This document shows, piece after piece, positions 23,864 through 34,222 of a DNA stretch of 64,000 bases. A program made the position numbers and the translations under genes. Numbering within the stretch: the stretch's first letter is position 1; each line of letters opens with the position of its first letter. The notes beneath the pieces are model-generated. The model was given only the letters and a program-made list of their open reading frames with translations, was not told the DNA's origin and did not search any database. The stretch spans positions 2,666,001 through 2,730,000 of the forward strand of contig JAFBJZ010000901.1 in NCBI GenBank assembly GCA_016785225.1, read 5' to 3'. Source of the stretch: Psettodes erumei. Its lineage: Eukaryota > Chordata > Actinopteri > Pleuronectiformes > Psettodidae.

Positions 23864-24704
23864 AGAAGAAGACATCAAGCCTCTACCTCCAGCCGTGTCC
23901 GACAGCTGTAAATGCCTCCTTTATTAGTCAATATCACAGCCATATTACTGCGTCTGTGGCCGGCTCGAGCCTCGGTGACAACCCCTCACCCACACCTTTT
24001 CATCAGGGGCTGTGAAACCTGAGAGCCCCTATCCAGCTACAGTGTTGGCACGGCATATTATGGTGGTACAGTGTACACACACGCACACACACAAGAATCT
24101 GTCTGCCTTTCTATGTTTCCTTTTCAAACACACACAAAGGATGAAGAGATGCTCTGTAGTCCAAACTGCAGTGAAAGAGCAACAATGTCTTGCCCAGTGT
24201 TAACTGTCCTTGTCTGATTATGCCTGCATCACTTTTTAAAAACTTTTAGTCATGTCCTGTGATCAGTGAGGTGGAGATTTTTTAGCATCTCAGTCAAGCG
24301 GTGTGGCTTGGGTTTGGACTGGATGTTCCCTGAAGGACTTGTTGTTCTGCTGGGGGCATGATTTATTCTCATTGGTCTGCCATCGTGACTGCTGCTACTG
24401 CAAGACAATGAACAGGATTATTTTCTCTTGACTAGCACAGGAGAGGCTTGATAATATTAATAATGCTGAATGTTTTATGAGGAAGAAAATGCATTCAACG
24501 TGGTTATAAGACTATAGAATATACAAAATTCATTTTGATGAGTAACACAAAATGTAAACAGACCAGAAAAGTTCATAGGGTACTTGTGACTCCTCTAAAT
24601 GAGTTGCTAAAGAGTTTTGTTCATTGGTTCTGCAGTGTGTTGCTGCTATGACAGTTGAAATTCCTATATTCTAGATTTCAGGTGGGTTACTAACACACTG
24701 ACAC

Positions 24705-24728
24705 CACACACACACACACACACACACA
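24705..24728. repeat. (CA)12 microsatellite
   Basis: Pure run in the long shroom1 intron. Similar runs lie at 21321-21340 and 18335-18355, and a (TC)n run at 11636-11654. Confidence 0.9.
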
Positions 24729-27700
24729 TACCCACATGATATATGACACCACCATGTCACAGTGACGGCCCTATGGAGCAATACAATAGTGTAGGTGTGG
24801 TCCCCTCAGATAACCAGACAAGGCAGACAGACACACATAACCATACACACTTTCCCAACTGCCCTCGGGGGGGTCTCGTATTAACCAGCGATAACCTCTG
24901 GCAGCCATTTGTCTCCTTCCCATCCATCTGCTCTATGGGGTCTGAAGAGGCCTTTCTGTTCCCCTGACAAAAGGAGGAGGACCTGACAATAAGTCACAAC
25001 TGTTGACAATAGGGTGGTCAAACCCGGGGAAAAACAAAAAGCCCCAGCCTCTGCCTGCGGAGCGGAGCGTGAGGTGGAGAGTCTGCTGGATGGTGTTTGG
25101 CTAGAGTCACCCATGTGCTTCAGTCATGAGAGCTAACGTGAGAGCTAACGGCGAAAAAATTAAACCAACCTGCTGCTGGGCAGGTAGCACAGAGTTGAGC
25201 GAAAGTGAACCACGGTGCAAACCATAAAAGCAGAACGATGAGCTGAAAGACGCTCAAACATGACACAAACACAAATCCAACATCTTAAAGTTTCACATTT
25301 TGTTTTTGCCTTTTTAAATCTCCACTTTGAAGTTCTGTCATTGTTAACAGTTGCCTTATCACCATGTAACTTTTAGCCAAGCAGTGTAAACAAAAAACCT
25401 GCTCCACCCACGGTCAAAATTACTTGCAAGGCCTCCTTTGATAACCGGCAACCAGCTCACAATTATCATTTATGGGCTTCAGAGAAAACCTTGCAGACAA
25501 TGCAAACGCCACAGTAACCTCAAAATAAAAGCTGTAATGCTGAATTCTTAACTTGAGCCACATCACATTCAATTCCAAAACCAGCTTACTGCTGCTTTTC
25601 ACCCTGATTATCAGTCATGCTGTTTAACATGCCTGCTAGTTATAACAACCTCAGATTTCCCTTCTATCATTTCCTTATTAATTACTTATTAATCCCTGGG
25701 GGTAACCCCCCCCTTCTCCTGTGCTCTTATTCTGGAGGATCAAAGTGTTTATCAGTGTTTGAAGTGACCTTCCTGGTACGAGGCCTGCGGTGATGGCGTG
25801 CGATGCAAACACACCTGAACACCTGTAAGTTGCATCACACATCTGAATCACAACACCACACCTTGCGCTAACTATGGTTTAATTTTTATGTTAAGGTATC
25901 AACGCAAAGTAAAAAAATAAATAAAAAGGTTCTAAAACATACAGTTGCTTCTGTATGACATCATGTCGCGGTCTTATCTCTGTATTATCCAGGCAATAAA
26001 CACAGACTTTTCACAGTAACATACTGGTGACATCAAAGTCTGAAGGACTTTGTAGCTCCACTGTAACGAGCACAACTTCATTCTTGTACTAAAATGTTTC
26101 CAACTTCCCCATAGCTATTAATTAAATTGATCTTACATTCTTAATAAAATTCTGCTTCTAAACCAGTGGTTTACACTACTATTAATATCATCACTGCCAA
26201 CCTTTTCTCGCCTAGCCAGCCTGACACACATCCCACACCATGAGTCATTTTCTACATCATATTTTTTCCTTCATAAAGATAAGATGTGGTAATTTTCCTC
26301 CCAACAATACCAGTGAAAGCCTCACATGTAGGTCGCCACGCATGCACAAGAGGAGAGGTGGAGCTGTGACCACGCCACACTCCTGCTGAGGTTAAATCTG
26401 ATGAGCCGCGAACTGATTTACACCGCTCACACCTTCACGCTACATCCTTGTCCATCATCTCACCATGAGACTTTCAGTAGAGCTCAAAGTGAGACCGTTA
26501 CAGAGTGATAATGATTTTATGACAGCAGCATTGGGTGATAAAGATTACTCAACCTTTTCAGCTACTATATTTCTTGAATTTAATTTGGTTAATCTGGATG
26601 ATTTCCAGGCATAATTTCACAAAGTAAGTTTTGGTTAGTCATTGCTACAGAACTGATCTTAGTCTATCTGAACCTGACCCCATAGCCAAACCAGTTAGTT
26701 CATCCTTGCAGAGGTGGGCTGTGCAAAAGGTCGCTGAAAGAATGTAAACATCCGAGGTAAAAACCGCGCAGTCAAACATGGTATGAGTAATTTTCCAGCC
26801 CCATTAAGTCAAACGGCAATGCACTACTTAAGCCCCGAACCTCTGCCTGGTGCCCTTATGTGTCAGAAAGGTTGTTTTTTTTTTTACAGCAGCATGACAA
26901 ACTCATGTCCAAAATGACTGTAGTACACAAATTTATCCTGTTTTATTGAGCATTTTTTGTGCAGCATACCATCAATACCAATGACACTGTTTTCTCTCCT
27001 TAGAAGGAGGGAGAAGGACAAGAGACAGAGAAAGAGATCATGTTTAAACACCCAGGGTAGGTTTACATATGTGGCCCACAGCTTTGTGACCCTACTCTAT
27101 TTTATGGCCTTGCTCCTCTATTTGTTTCCATCTTTAGTTTCTGGTTTCCTCTTTAAATCTTCCTGCAAACACTCACACCACCTCAAGCTGTCAGATAAGA
27201 CCTGAACTGTAACTGCAACAATTAATACATGTGTGTTTAGCTTCGAGTCATGCAGTGCGTCGCTGTCTGTACTTTAGCTGACATCCACCTGTGCAGGACT
27301 GTCCAAGCAGTGCAAGATGAGTTTCAGGTCAGCAGGTGTTTTTGAGGGCAAGGTACGAGGAAGGTAAATGGCTGCTTTTGCGTTCTTGTGCTATGTGCAT
27401 GTGTAAATATACACATGTGTTACACCAACGTGTATGTCTGCTCTGCACAAACATCTGTGCAAGGGTCTCTTTGCAGTCTCTAGGTCAGACTTGGAGTTGA
27501 GTCCAGATGCAGCACACAGAGAGGCCAGTGTGCTCCTCCTGCTCCCACCATCTGACCAATGCACCGCACGAGTGCTTCAGTTTCAGCCACAGCACAAAAC
27601 GCCAGTGTCTGGTTTCCCCCCAAGCAGCCCTGCCACAGCCGTGGCACCTTTTGTTCCCACTTTAAATAAAACATAGTCCAGTCATTAGGTAGAAAGGGCC

Positions 27701-27910
27701 TCCTGTGCATAATTCAGGGCCAGATATCAATTTGAGGCAAGGATATAGGGTTAAGGAAGAACAATACTACATTGTTCTCACAACACTGGCAAACAACAGA
27801 CATTGCATGTGTAATACACTACACAATAAGCATCCAAGTTGCCATTATATGTGGTGATAACAGTAGTTTGGGTTGCCGTTTGTCTCCCTTGTGTCCACAC
27901 TATCCATTAC

Positions 27911-28374
27911 AGGGTTGCAACTAACCATCATTGATTACTCTGTCAGTTGTATTTCCCCAAGCTCAAGGTAACTTCTAAAAATGGTTTGTTTTACCCCAAT
28001 TACAATGAACAGTGAACTGACTTATCAGTTAACCTAATGTTTTAGCACTAATTCATTATGAACCATGAAGAAGAAAAAACACATATAACCAAATGATTTA
28101 CAAAAAAAATAATCAAAACGTCATTCAGTTGGAGCAAATTGATTTACATCAATTGAATTTCATGATCTCCACGATTGGCTCTACCCATCACAAATGTCTT
28201 TTTTCATATCAACAGTTCAAAATACCACAATATTCTGTTTACTACTATATAAAACTTAAGAGAATCAGGAAAGCCCAACAACAGAGAAACGTGAACAAAC
28301 ACAACAATGATTGATCGATTATCAAAATTGCTGCTGACTGATCTCGACTAAGCAATGAATCGACTAAATCGACT
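27911..28374 (+). repeat. degenerate dispersed fish repeat
   Basis: It opens with agggttgcaactaac and ends with gattatcaaaattgctgc followed by cgacta/tcgac motifs. The middle parts (aatattctgtttactactat and similar) match, from memory, a repeat found in thousands of copies in teleost genomes. The interior looks duplicated or rearranged around 27.99-28.19 kb, suggesting two partial copies. It lies just downstream of the putative promoter at 29 kb. Confidence 0.6.
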
Positions 28375-28948
28375 TCTCCACGCAGGAAAAGTAAATCAAA
28401 GTATGCCATGAAATATATCTCGTAAGAAATATACAGATTACGTTATAGCACTCAATATAACCACTAACGATGAGCATTTGCTAAGTGACGTTAGCTCCCA
28501 ACACAACTGAACTGAGAGTAGTTGTAGCTTATTCAAAAACAACGTCTATTTCATTCTCCGGGACGAATTACAACCTATAAAAAGAGGTTTAATATGAATG
28601 AATTCACTTTTTAAAAATAATATAACTATCCTTTGACCATTCTCATCATTGGAAATAGAAAACAAGAGGTTGACAGTTGACAACCGAAACCGAGCGACAA
28701 GCAGCGATACTGGATGCACCTGCTCTTACCGAAGTCCCCTTCACGTACCTGCTGACTCCCAGTAACTTCGCCGTTTTCAGCTTGTAGTCCTCTCGGATTT
28801 CTTGTTCTCTCTTTACGAATGAATAACAAAGGAAAAATACATACAATAGCAAGACGAATTCACTTTTATCTACTTTGCTGGCGAGTCTCGCAACACCCCC
28901 ACCAGTAATGAGCTTTCCTTTTTTCCCCTCTGCTCCGAGTTAGCTTAC

Positions 28949-29060
28949 CTTTCTCCCTGGGGAGAGACAAGCGGATGAGAGGTAATAGAGGACCGAGTAG
29001 ACCAATTGGGTACGGCGGGAGGCGGGCATTTCGGGACTACACGACATTCTATTGGTCAGT
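28949..29060 (-). promoter_or_regulatory. shroom1: likely main shroom1 promoter and non-coding first exon
   Basis: On the minus strand a GC-rich block with two CCAAT boxes (29050-29055 and the palindromic ccaattgg at 29002-29009) leads into GAAAG|GTAAGC, a near-consensus donor ending at 28949. A second strong donor (AGCAG|GTACGT) lies near 28749. No coding start is needed, since the first acceptor downstream with a 5' UTR is at 9957. Placing it in shroom1 rests on orientation and the absence of another gene. Confidence 0.45.
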
Positions 29061-29630
29061 CCGTGTTAAACGCGGAGCAGTGAAAGCTGGAATTTGGCTG
29101 TATTGTTTTGATGTTGTTCAGTTCACTCAATCGATTTAGAGGTTAAAACAGAACAGTCAGGTTTTTTCAACGGTGGAAGAAGTATTTAAAGTACTCGCTT
29201 AATTAAAAGTACGACTTCCACACTTTTAGAATCAGGGTCAGCTATATTGATCGTGTGTGTGCGTTTTGTGCCATACTGAACTCACTGACACAGACATAAA
29301 GTCAAGTAAAATGTTCATCTTTTAAATGTAATTTTTTTAAAAATTAGGAGAGGGGGGAAAACTCAGCATAAAATGTTTAAAGACAAAGTGACAATGAAAA
29401 AACAGCCCACAAAAGAGTTAATGTTCTCAGGGCAGCACAATGTGGATTGAAAGCAGCTAATCATTTCTAATAGGCTTTGCAATGCAGAGCTATATAAACT
29501 ACTTTGAATACCTTTGTTTCATGCACAGAAAGATTAACAGAGCACCATCCATTTCTTGTCGGAACAACTGCTATTGTGTTCACATTTAGGGAAGCAGTGT
29601 TTGAAATGGTAGTAGTAATAGTTGTAGAAG
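29061..29630. other. short intergenic gap between aff4 3' end and the 29-kb promoter
   Basis: About 0.5 kb of AT-rich sequence without ORFs, holding the repeat remnant above. The gap depends on which aff4 poly(A) site is used. Confidence 0.5.
29173..29221. repeat. short remnant of a dispersed repeat
   Basis: A 49-bp block begins gtggaag and ends cttccac, enclosing aagtatttaaagtact and aaaagtac motifs. These recall a very common fish repeat that starts with a gtggaagaagtatt-like end. A related fragment (ttttgaggtacttcat) occurs at 29644. Only a remnant is present. Confidence 0.4.
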
Positions 29631-30678
29631 TTTATTTACAGTTTTGAGGTACTTCATACAGTTAAGTAACACATGCACAGCTATTGAAAGCTATTAGAAT
29701 GCTGCTTTTATTTTTAAAGTAATTTCTCTCATGACAGACTTTTATGTAAGAAAAATTTGGAACTTTTATTTGTGATGCATTTTTGACATTGCAAATCATC
29801 ACAAATTCTTCTTCCATTACTGCAAGAAAACTCATAGTGTGTCACATACTGAATGTAACAAAGAAATAATAATTTAAAAAATCTGGAGAGAAGCATTAAA
29901 AAGAGACAAATTATTAACATAACCTGGATAGAATGGAATAACTTGGAATGGAATGGAATCTTTTGACAGCAGCTTTCTGTGTTGTACCAAGTCAGTACAC
30001 AGGTTTCACAAAATGAGGGAAGCACACAATCTAGGTAGGTCACGACAAATCATAAAAACGATTGAAGATTTGTAGTAGATACATTGAAGATGAAGAAATA
30101 TAAAATATGACTTTATAAAATATAATGTGTTGTGACAGGGTCATCTGCCCAATAGTTGCATGAGTAATTTTCAATACCTTAATCTGTCATGTTGGCAAAA
30201 GAAATATCAATAATATCAATTTCAGTGCTGAAACATGAGATGCATATATCATTTGCTTCAAACATGCAATTGCTAAAATAAAACAACTCCGTTAAACATA
30301 TCCATATATATTTTATTCTCAATACGGCAAAATACAAAGAATATTCAGGACAGACTCTCATTAGTCACAATTAATACTCACTTCACAAGAATGCTTTTAA
30401 ATTACATAACCTAAGTTTGAAGATCAAACTCAAAGAGTACCTTTAATCATATTGCATCCATCATATATAGTAGCTCTATCATCAGTTCTCTTAAAACTAA
30501 TCCAATTTTGACTATACATAGTGTATGCTGTAGGTCTCACGTGAGAGACGACTTTTAGAAAAATGTTATACAACATACTGTATAAACTGCTACAACTATT
30601 TTTGATGCGTAGAGAAATACCTCTGTTTCAAAAAGACATGTTGGACCAATTGTTCAAAAGGGACACATAGTAAATACA

Positions 30679-30704
30679 TCTCTCTCTTTCTCTCTCTCTC
30701 TCTC
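30679..30704. repeat. (TC)n microsatellite
   Basis: Dinucleotide run with one interruption, in the distal aff4 3' UTR. Confidence 0.9.
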
Positions 30705-31864
30705 GAGGAAGAAACAGACGTGGTTTTAACGTAACAGACTGTATTCATCCCATGAGATCGACAATATACATTTCATGAAAAGTACACACCTCCATATCAA
30801 ATACAGAGAAGAGACACTGATGATTATGTGGCGACATGATACTGAGAGACAGTGATGCAGAAGACGAGTACACGAGCACAGTAAGAGAAAGGACAGAGAA
30901 ATCAATCTGACATAGTGTTGAGACTGGGATGTCATCTGTAACTGCTTGGAAGAAGAAGAGACCACAAAAAGCCAACAGAGAAAAGAAATGTGCATAAAGT
31001 ATCTCACAAATGTATTTACAGGATTTTTAAATTTAATAAAAATGTCAACCTGTAGTAGAAATTCACCCTTAAAGAAATGTTATATTTACAATTTATACAT
31101 TTGTATTTAAATAGAAACATGCAAGTGTTAACATCTTCCTACTGAATGTCAAAAAAAAAACTCATCTTACCCTGGATTCTTTAAAGTTAGAATTAATATT
31201 AATTACTACTTACAATGAAATCTCAGCATGAACAACCTCAATACATTTACATCTTCCTATTTCATAAAATGTTTCTCCTTAAAAAGGCAAAATAGAAAAA
31301 AACCCAAAACATTAAGCATAGGGACAGAAAAATAAATAAGTGTGAGTAGCAAACAGTTAAAAATAATTCTAATGCTAAATTTGTACATTTGACTACAAGA
31401 GGCGCGGACCTGTACTTACAAACTGTACCAGTGTATGAAGACGTTGACTGGGCTGGCAAAACCCACAGAGGAATTCCTATGAGAAAAGTGGCCTCCAGCT
31501 TTAAGTACAAAATGGCTCAAGCCATTGGTGTTTGGTTATAAAAACAGATCTATATACACATATATACTAAACCAGTACACAAAATTGCAAAAAGCTAAAG
31601 GCATTGGACACTTGAGTTTAACAGGTTTCTCGCTGAGGCGGAAAAAAAGAAGGAGTGGGGGAAAAAATCCCAAGCCTAAAAATATTTTTTTATTGTAAAA
31701 ATCCTGCATAGATTAAAAATAATATCTCCTCTGACTTTCTTTTTTTCAAGTGCAAGAGGAAATAACAGTATCCCCTCCTACAATAAAGGCCAGGGAGCCA
31801 ATGGAAGAAAGAAAATACAAAGAAAAAGATTGATTGAATCTGAATGAAAATGGTATGAACTAAA

Positions 31865-31925
31865 ATATATATATATATATAAAACTTAAATTTGGTGTGT
31901 GTATGTATGTGTGTGTGTGTGTGTG
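31865..31925. repeat. (AT)n and (GT)n microsatellites in the aff4 3' UTR
   Basis: An (AT)8 run at 31865-31880, then an interrupted (GT)n run at 31895-31925. Confidence 0.9.
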
Positions 31926-31946
31926 AAAAAGAAGAAGTGCAAGTAA

Positions 31947-31972
31947 GTTAAAGAGCATCACAGCTCTTTAAC
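31947..31972 (-). promoter_or_regulatory. perfect 10-bp hairpin just past an AATAAA in the aff4 3' UTR
   Basis: In transcript sense gttaaagagc, loop tgtgat, gctctttaac: every base of the two arms pairs. It begins 11 bases after the AATAAA at 31983-31988, the usual zone for cleavage. It could be a processing or stability element; no function is known to me. Confidence 0.55.
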
Positions 31973-33949
31973 ACGCTGGCACTTTATTCGTATCCAAACT
32001 CATCTTTCATGTTCTAAGACAGAAAAAGCCAGCAATAGTCTTCATGAATACTACTTGGTCCAGGCTTTCATGTTTCCAGCATGTATTAGCAGGAAGAAAG
32101 CTTTGAAAGTAGAAGTAGGCTTTTGAAACTGACCAAACACCCAAACTGTCAACGGAAAGGTCTTCATTCAAAACCACTGCCACCCCATTTGCTTTGATGA
32201 CAACCAGTAATTTGAACCAAATGAAATGTTCATATCTCCACAGCTGGAGTTGTGGAGTTAGACAACAGTTAGTCTATTGCCTGCCTCCCTCGTCTGCTGA
32301 ACCACATTACCAACTTACACATAGCTAGCTTAAACAATTCTTGTCTACTGTCTTGTAATACGTGTATGATTAAGGTTTAAATTTTTAAATAGGAGTAATT
32401 ACATATACAAATACTTTGCATTTTATAACCCCTGTATTAACCCTGTTTTAAACGTATGTATTTGAAATGTTATACTTCTGCTTAGCCAAAAGAAAAAAAA
32501 CTGCTTGGTACATAAATAAAATCTATAGGGGCCATTATACTAAGTTTTTGAAATATATAATCATAGATTAAAACTCTTTGTTTTATAAATGCAACACTGC
32601 TAATCTGCTTAACAGATGAATTTGCTTTTCGTTGTGCCAAATTAGTGGTCACACAGGCCCAGTTTTTATAAACTGCAATGGAAATAACTGCATTGTATAT
32701 GCAATTGTTTTTATCTTCAATACTTAGACACTCCCTGCTGTTTCTTAGAAAAATGCCCTTTGAGCAAACAAGGGGACTAAAAAAAAATATAACAACACTG
32801 ACTGGAAGTGACTGTTCCTTGAGGAAATTGCTCAGTGAACAATGAAGCTACAAGGAGAAAAGAAACCTTTTCCTGTGAAGAGATTTGTATTCTGGAGCTC
32901 CAAAGAAGCAGCAAATCTCTTATAGAGAATGTAGACATGATCAATTTTATTAAGCCCAAGAGTGTAAAAGTCCCTGCTAGCAGCCCCTAGAGGCCAGGAC
33001 ACTCCTTACATCCTGCTTGACTAAAGTGGTTTTAACAAACTGACCAACATTTCTTTTTCTAGCAGGGCGAAAACAAGTTCATGATTCTGATCAAATAAAA
33101 TGACACTGTGAAAAAGAAATACTCAGATCGATATAACTTATAAGAGAATTATATATATTTATGTGTGTGTCAGAAGTATTAATCTACTGTGCACAATAGC
33201 CCTTCCTATAGTCCTTAAACCTTGTGGACACACTCCAAAACTAGTGCCTGGAGACTTGAAGGGAAGATCAATTAAGATGGTTGCTTAATTAGTGGTGGCC
33301 AAAACCATCTTTGCTCGAAAATATCAAATGTGTTAAGGACTAAAAAATGAAAGAGTGCAATAAAAAGCATGATTGCTGCCAGCTTCCATTAACTGCTAAA
33401 CATAAAAAAATGCATAAAACGACGACTGTGGCTATAGCGAAAAAAAGAGAGGAAAAAAGCTAAATAATTTCTTCAGATATGATGAGTGACCATTTGTTTT
33501 CCTGTAGCTCACATACAAGGCACAAAAATGATAAAGAGAAACCTTCATTTTAAAGCACCTTTGGTGTTTACGGGAGGTACTTTGGTGAAACCAAGTAAAA
33601 GAAAAAGTTAAAAGCCAAAGTAGCCTATAAACCAAACCTCATTAGTGTAATCATAATAAATAATTCATCTAGCGCTTCCATGCCAAAGAGATAAAAACAT
33701 GGCGTTCAAAGATATTTTAAGAACACCAGGATATGAAGTATGGCGATAAGGTCTTTTTTTTTTTCCTGTGTTGCAGTTTTGATGCTTCTCCCTGTGCGGT
33801 GCCGATGAAGGTGTGAGATGTTTCTGAGTTGCTCAGTGTTTTTGGCAAGCTGGTGTAGAAAATGGACACAGTGTTGGAGATATGTCTGAAGAGTTCATCA
33901 CCTGTGTGTACATGGAGGACCAGAGGTGGACTGTGTGCATACAGTACAT

Positions 33950-33951
<2 letters not shown>

Positions 33952-33986
<35 letters not shown>
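33952..33986. repeat. (GT)n microsatellite in the aff4 3' UTR
   Basis: 35 bases, (CA)n in the transcript, about 110 nt after the stop codon. CA repeats in RNA are known hnRNP L sites. Confidence 0.95.
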
Positions 33987-33990
<4 letters not shown>

Positions 33991-34094
33991 TGAGGGCATG
34001 CATGTGTCTGAGCGCATGTTGCTGAGCACAAGAGGCTGAGGTGGTGGCTGTGTATGTTTGTGTGTGGGAGCAGCGGGCAGGGAGGGAGTACGCG

Positions 34095-34222
34095 CTAGGG
34101 AACAGGCTTTGCGTCCAGGCGCAGCCAGTGGAGGCCCTGCCGCGTGTAACGCACCAGTTCTGTCATGCTGCTGGTGTTGAAAATCAGAGGACCCATCACC
34201 TTGTCCAACTCCAAGAAGAAGT
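34095..34222 (-). CDS. aff4: aff4 coding exon 20 (residues 1115-1156, C terminus)
   Basis: After a TTTTTTCCTAG acceptor it reads FFLELDKVMGPLIFNTSSMT then ELVRYTRQGLHWLRLDAK, ending PVP with TAG at 34097-34095. Human ends DAKLIS; the last three residues differ. Confidence 0.97.

Larger units (their letters stand above)
9958..28948 (-). other. shroom1: probable shroom1 intron 1 (about 19 kb, no confident gene)
   Basis: Bounded by the acceptor of the start-codon exon and a strong CCCTGGG-side donor (GAAAG|GTAAGC) at 28949. All ORFs are short and without family resemblance. Contents seen: a GC-rich island at 12.7-12.96 kb, an inverted-repeat element at 14.28-14.45 kb, an exon-like 111-nt block at 15780-15890, a 16-bp tandem duplication at 17221-17252, several (CA)n tracts and a dispersed repeat at 27.91-28.37 kb. 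That this is one intron is inferred; a separate small gene or non-coding transcript is not excluded. Confidence 0.5.
29631..34094 (-). other. aff4: aff4 3' UTR with multiple poly(A) hexamers
   Basis: AT-rich sequence downstream of the aff4 stop. Minus-strand AATAAA hexamers lie at 32946-32951, 31983-31988, 31689-31694, 30312-30317, 29765-29770, 29707-29712 and 29631-29636. Human AFF4 also has a 3' UTR of several kilobases, so the distal site is plausible. A (CA)n tract in transcript sense starts about 110 nt after the stop (33952-33986), and a perfect hairpin sits at 31947-31972. The true end is not determined. Confidence 0.55.

Noticed and set aside
28646..28852. 68-codon ORF next to the 29-kb promoter
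   Set aside because: No resemblance to a known protein. The strong donors here fit a non-coding first exon better than a small gene.
9958..29630. Search by eye for LEAP2, UQCRQ and GDF9, the human neighbours
   Set aside because: No cysteine pattern of LEAP2, no UQCRQ-like sequence and no TGF-beta cysteine knot seen in the open frames. Short exons could still be missed.
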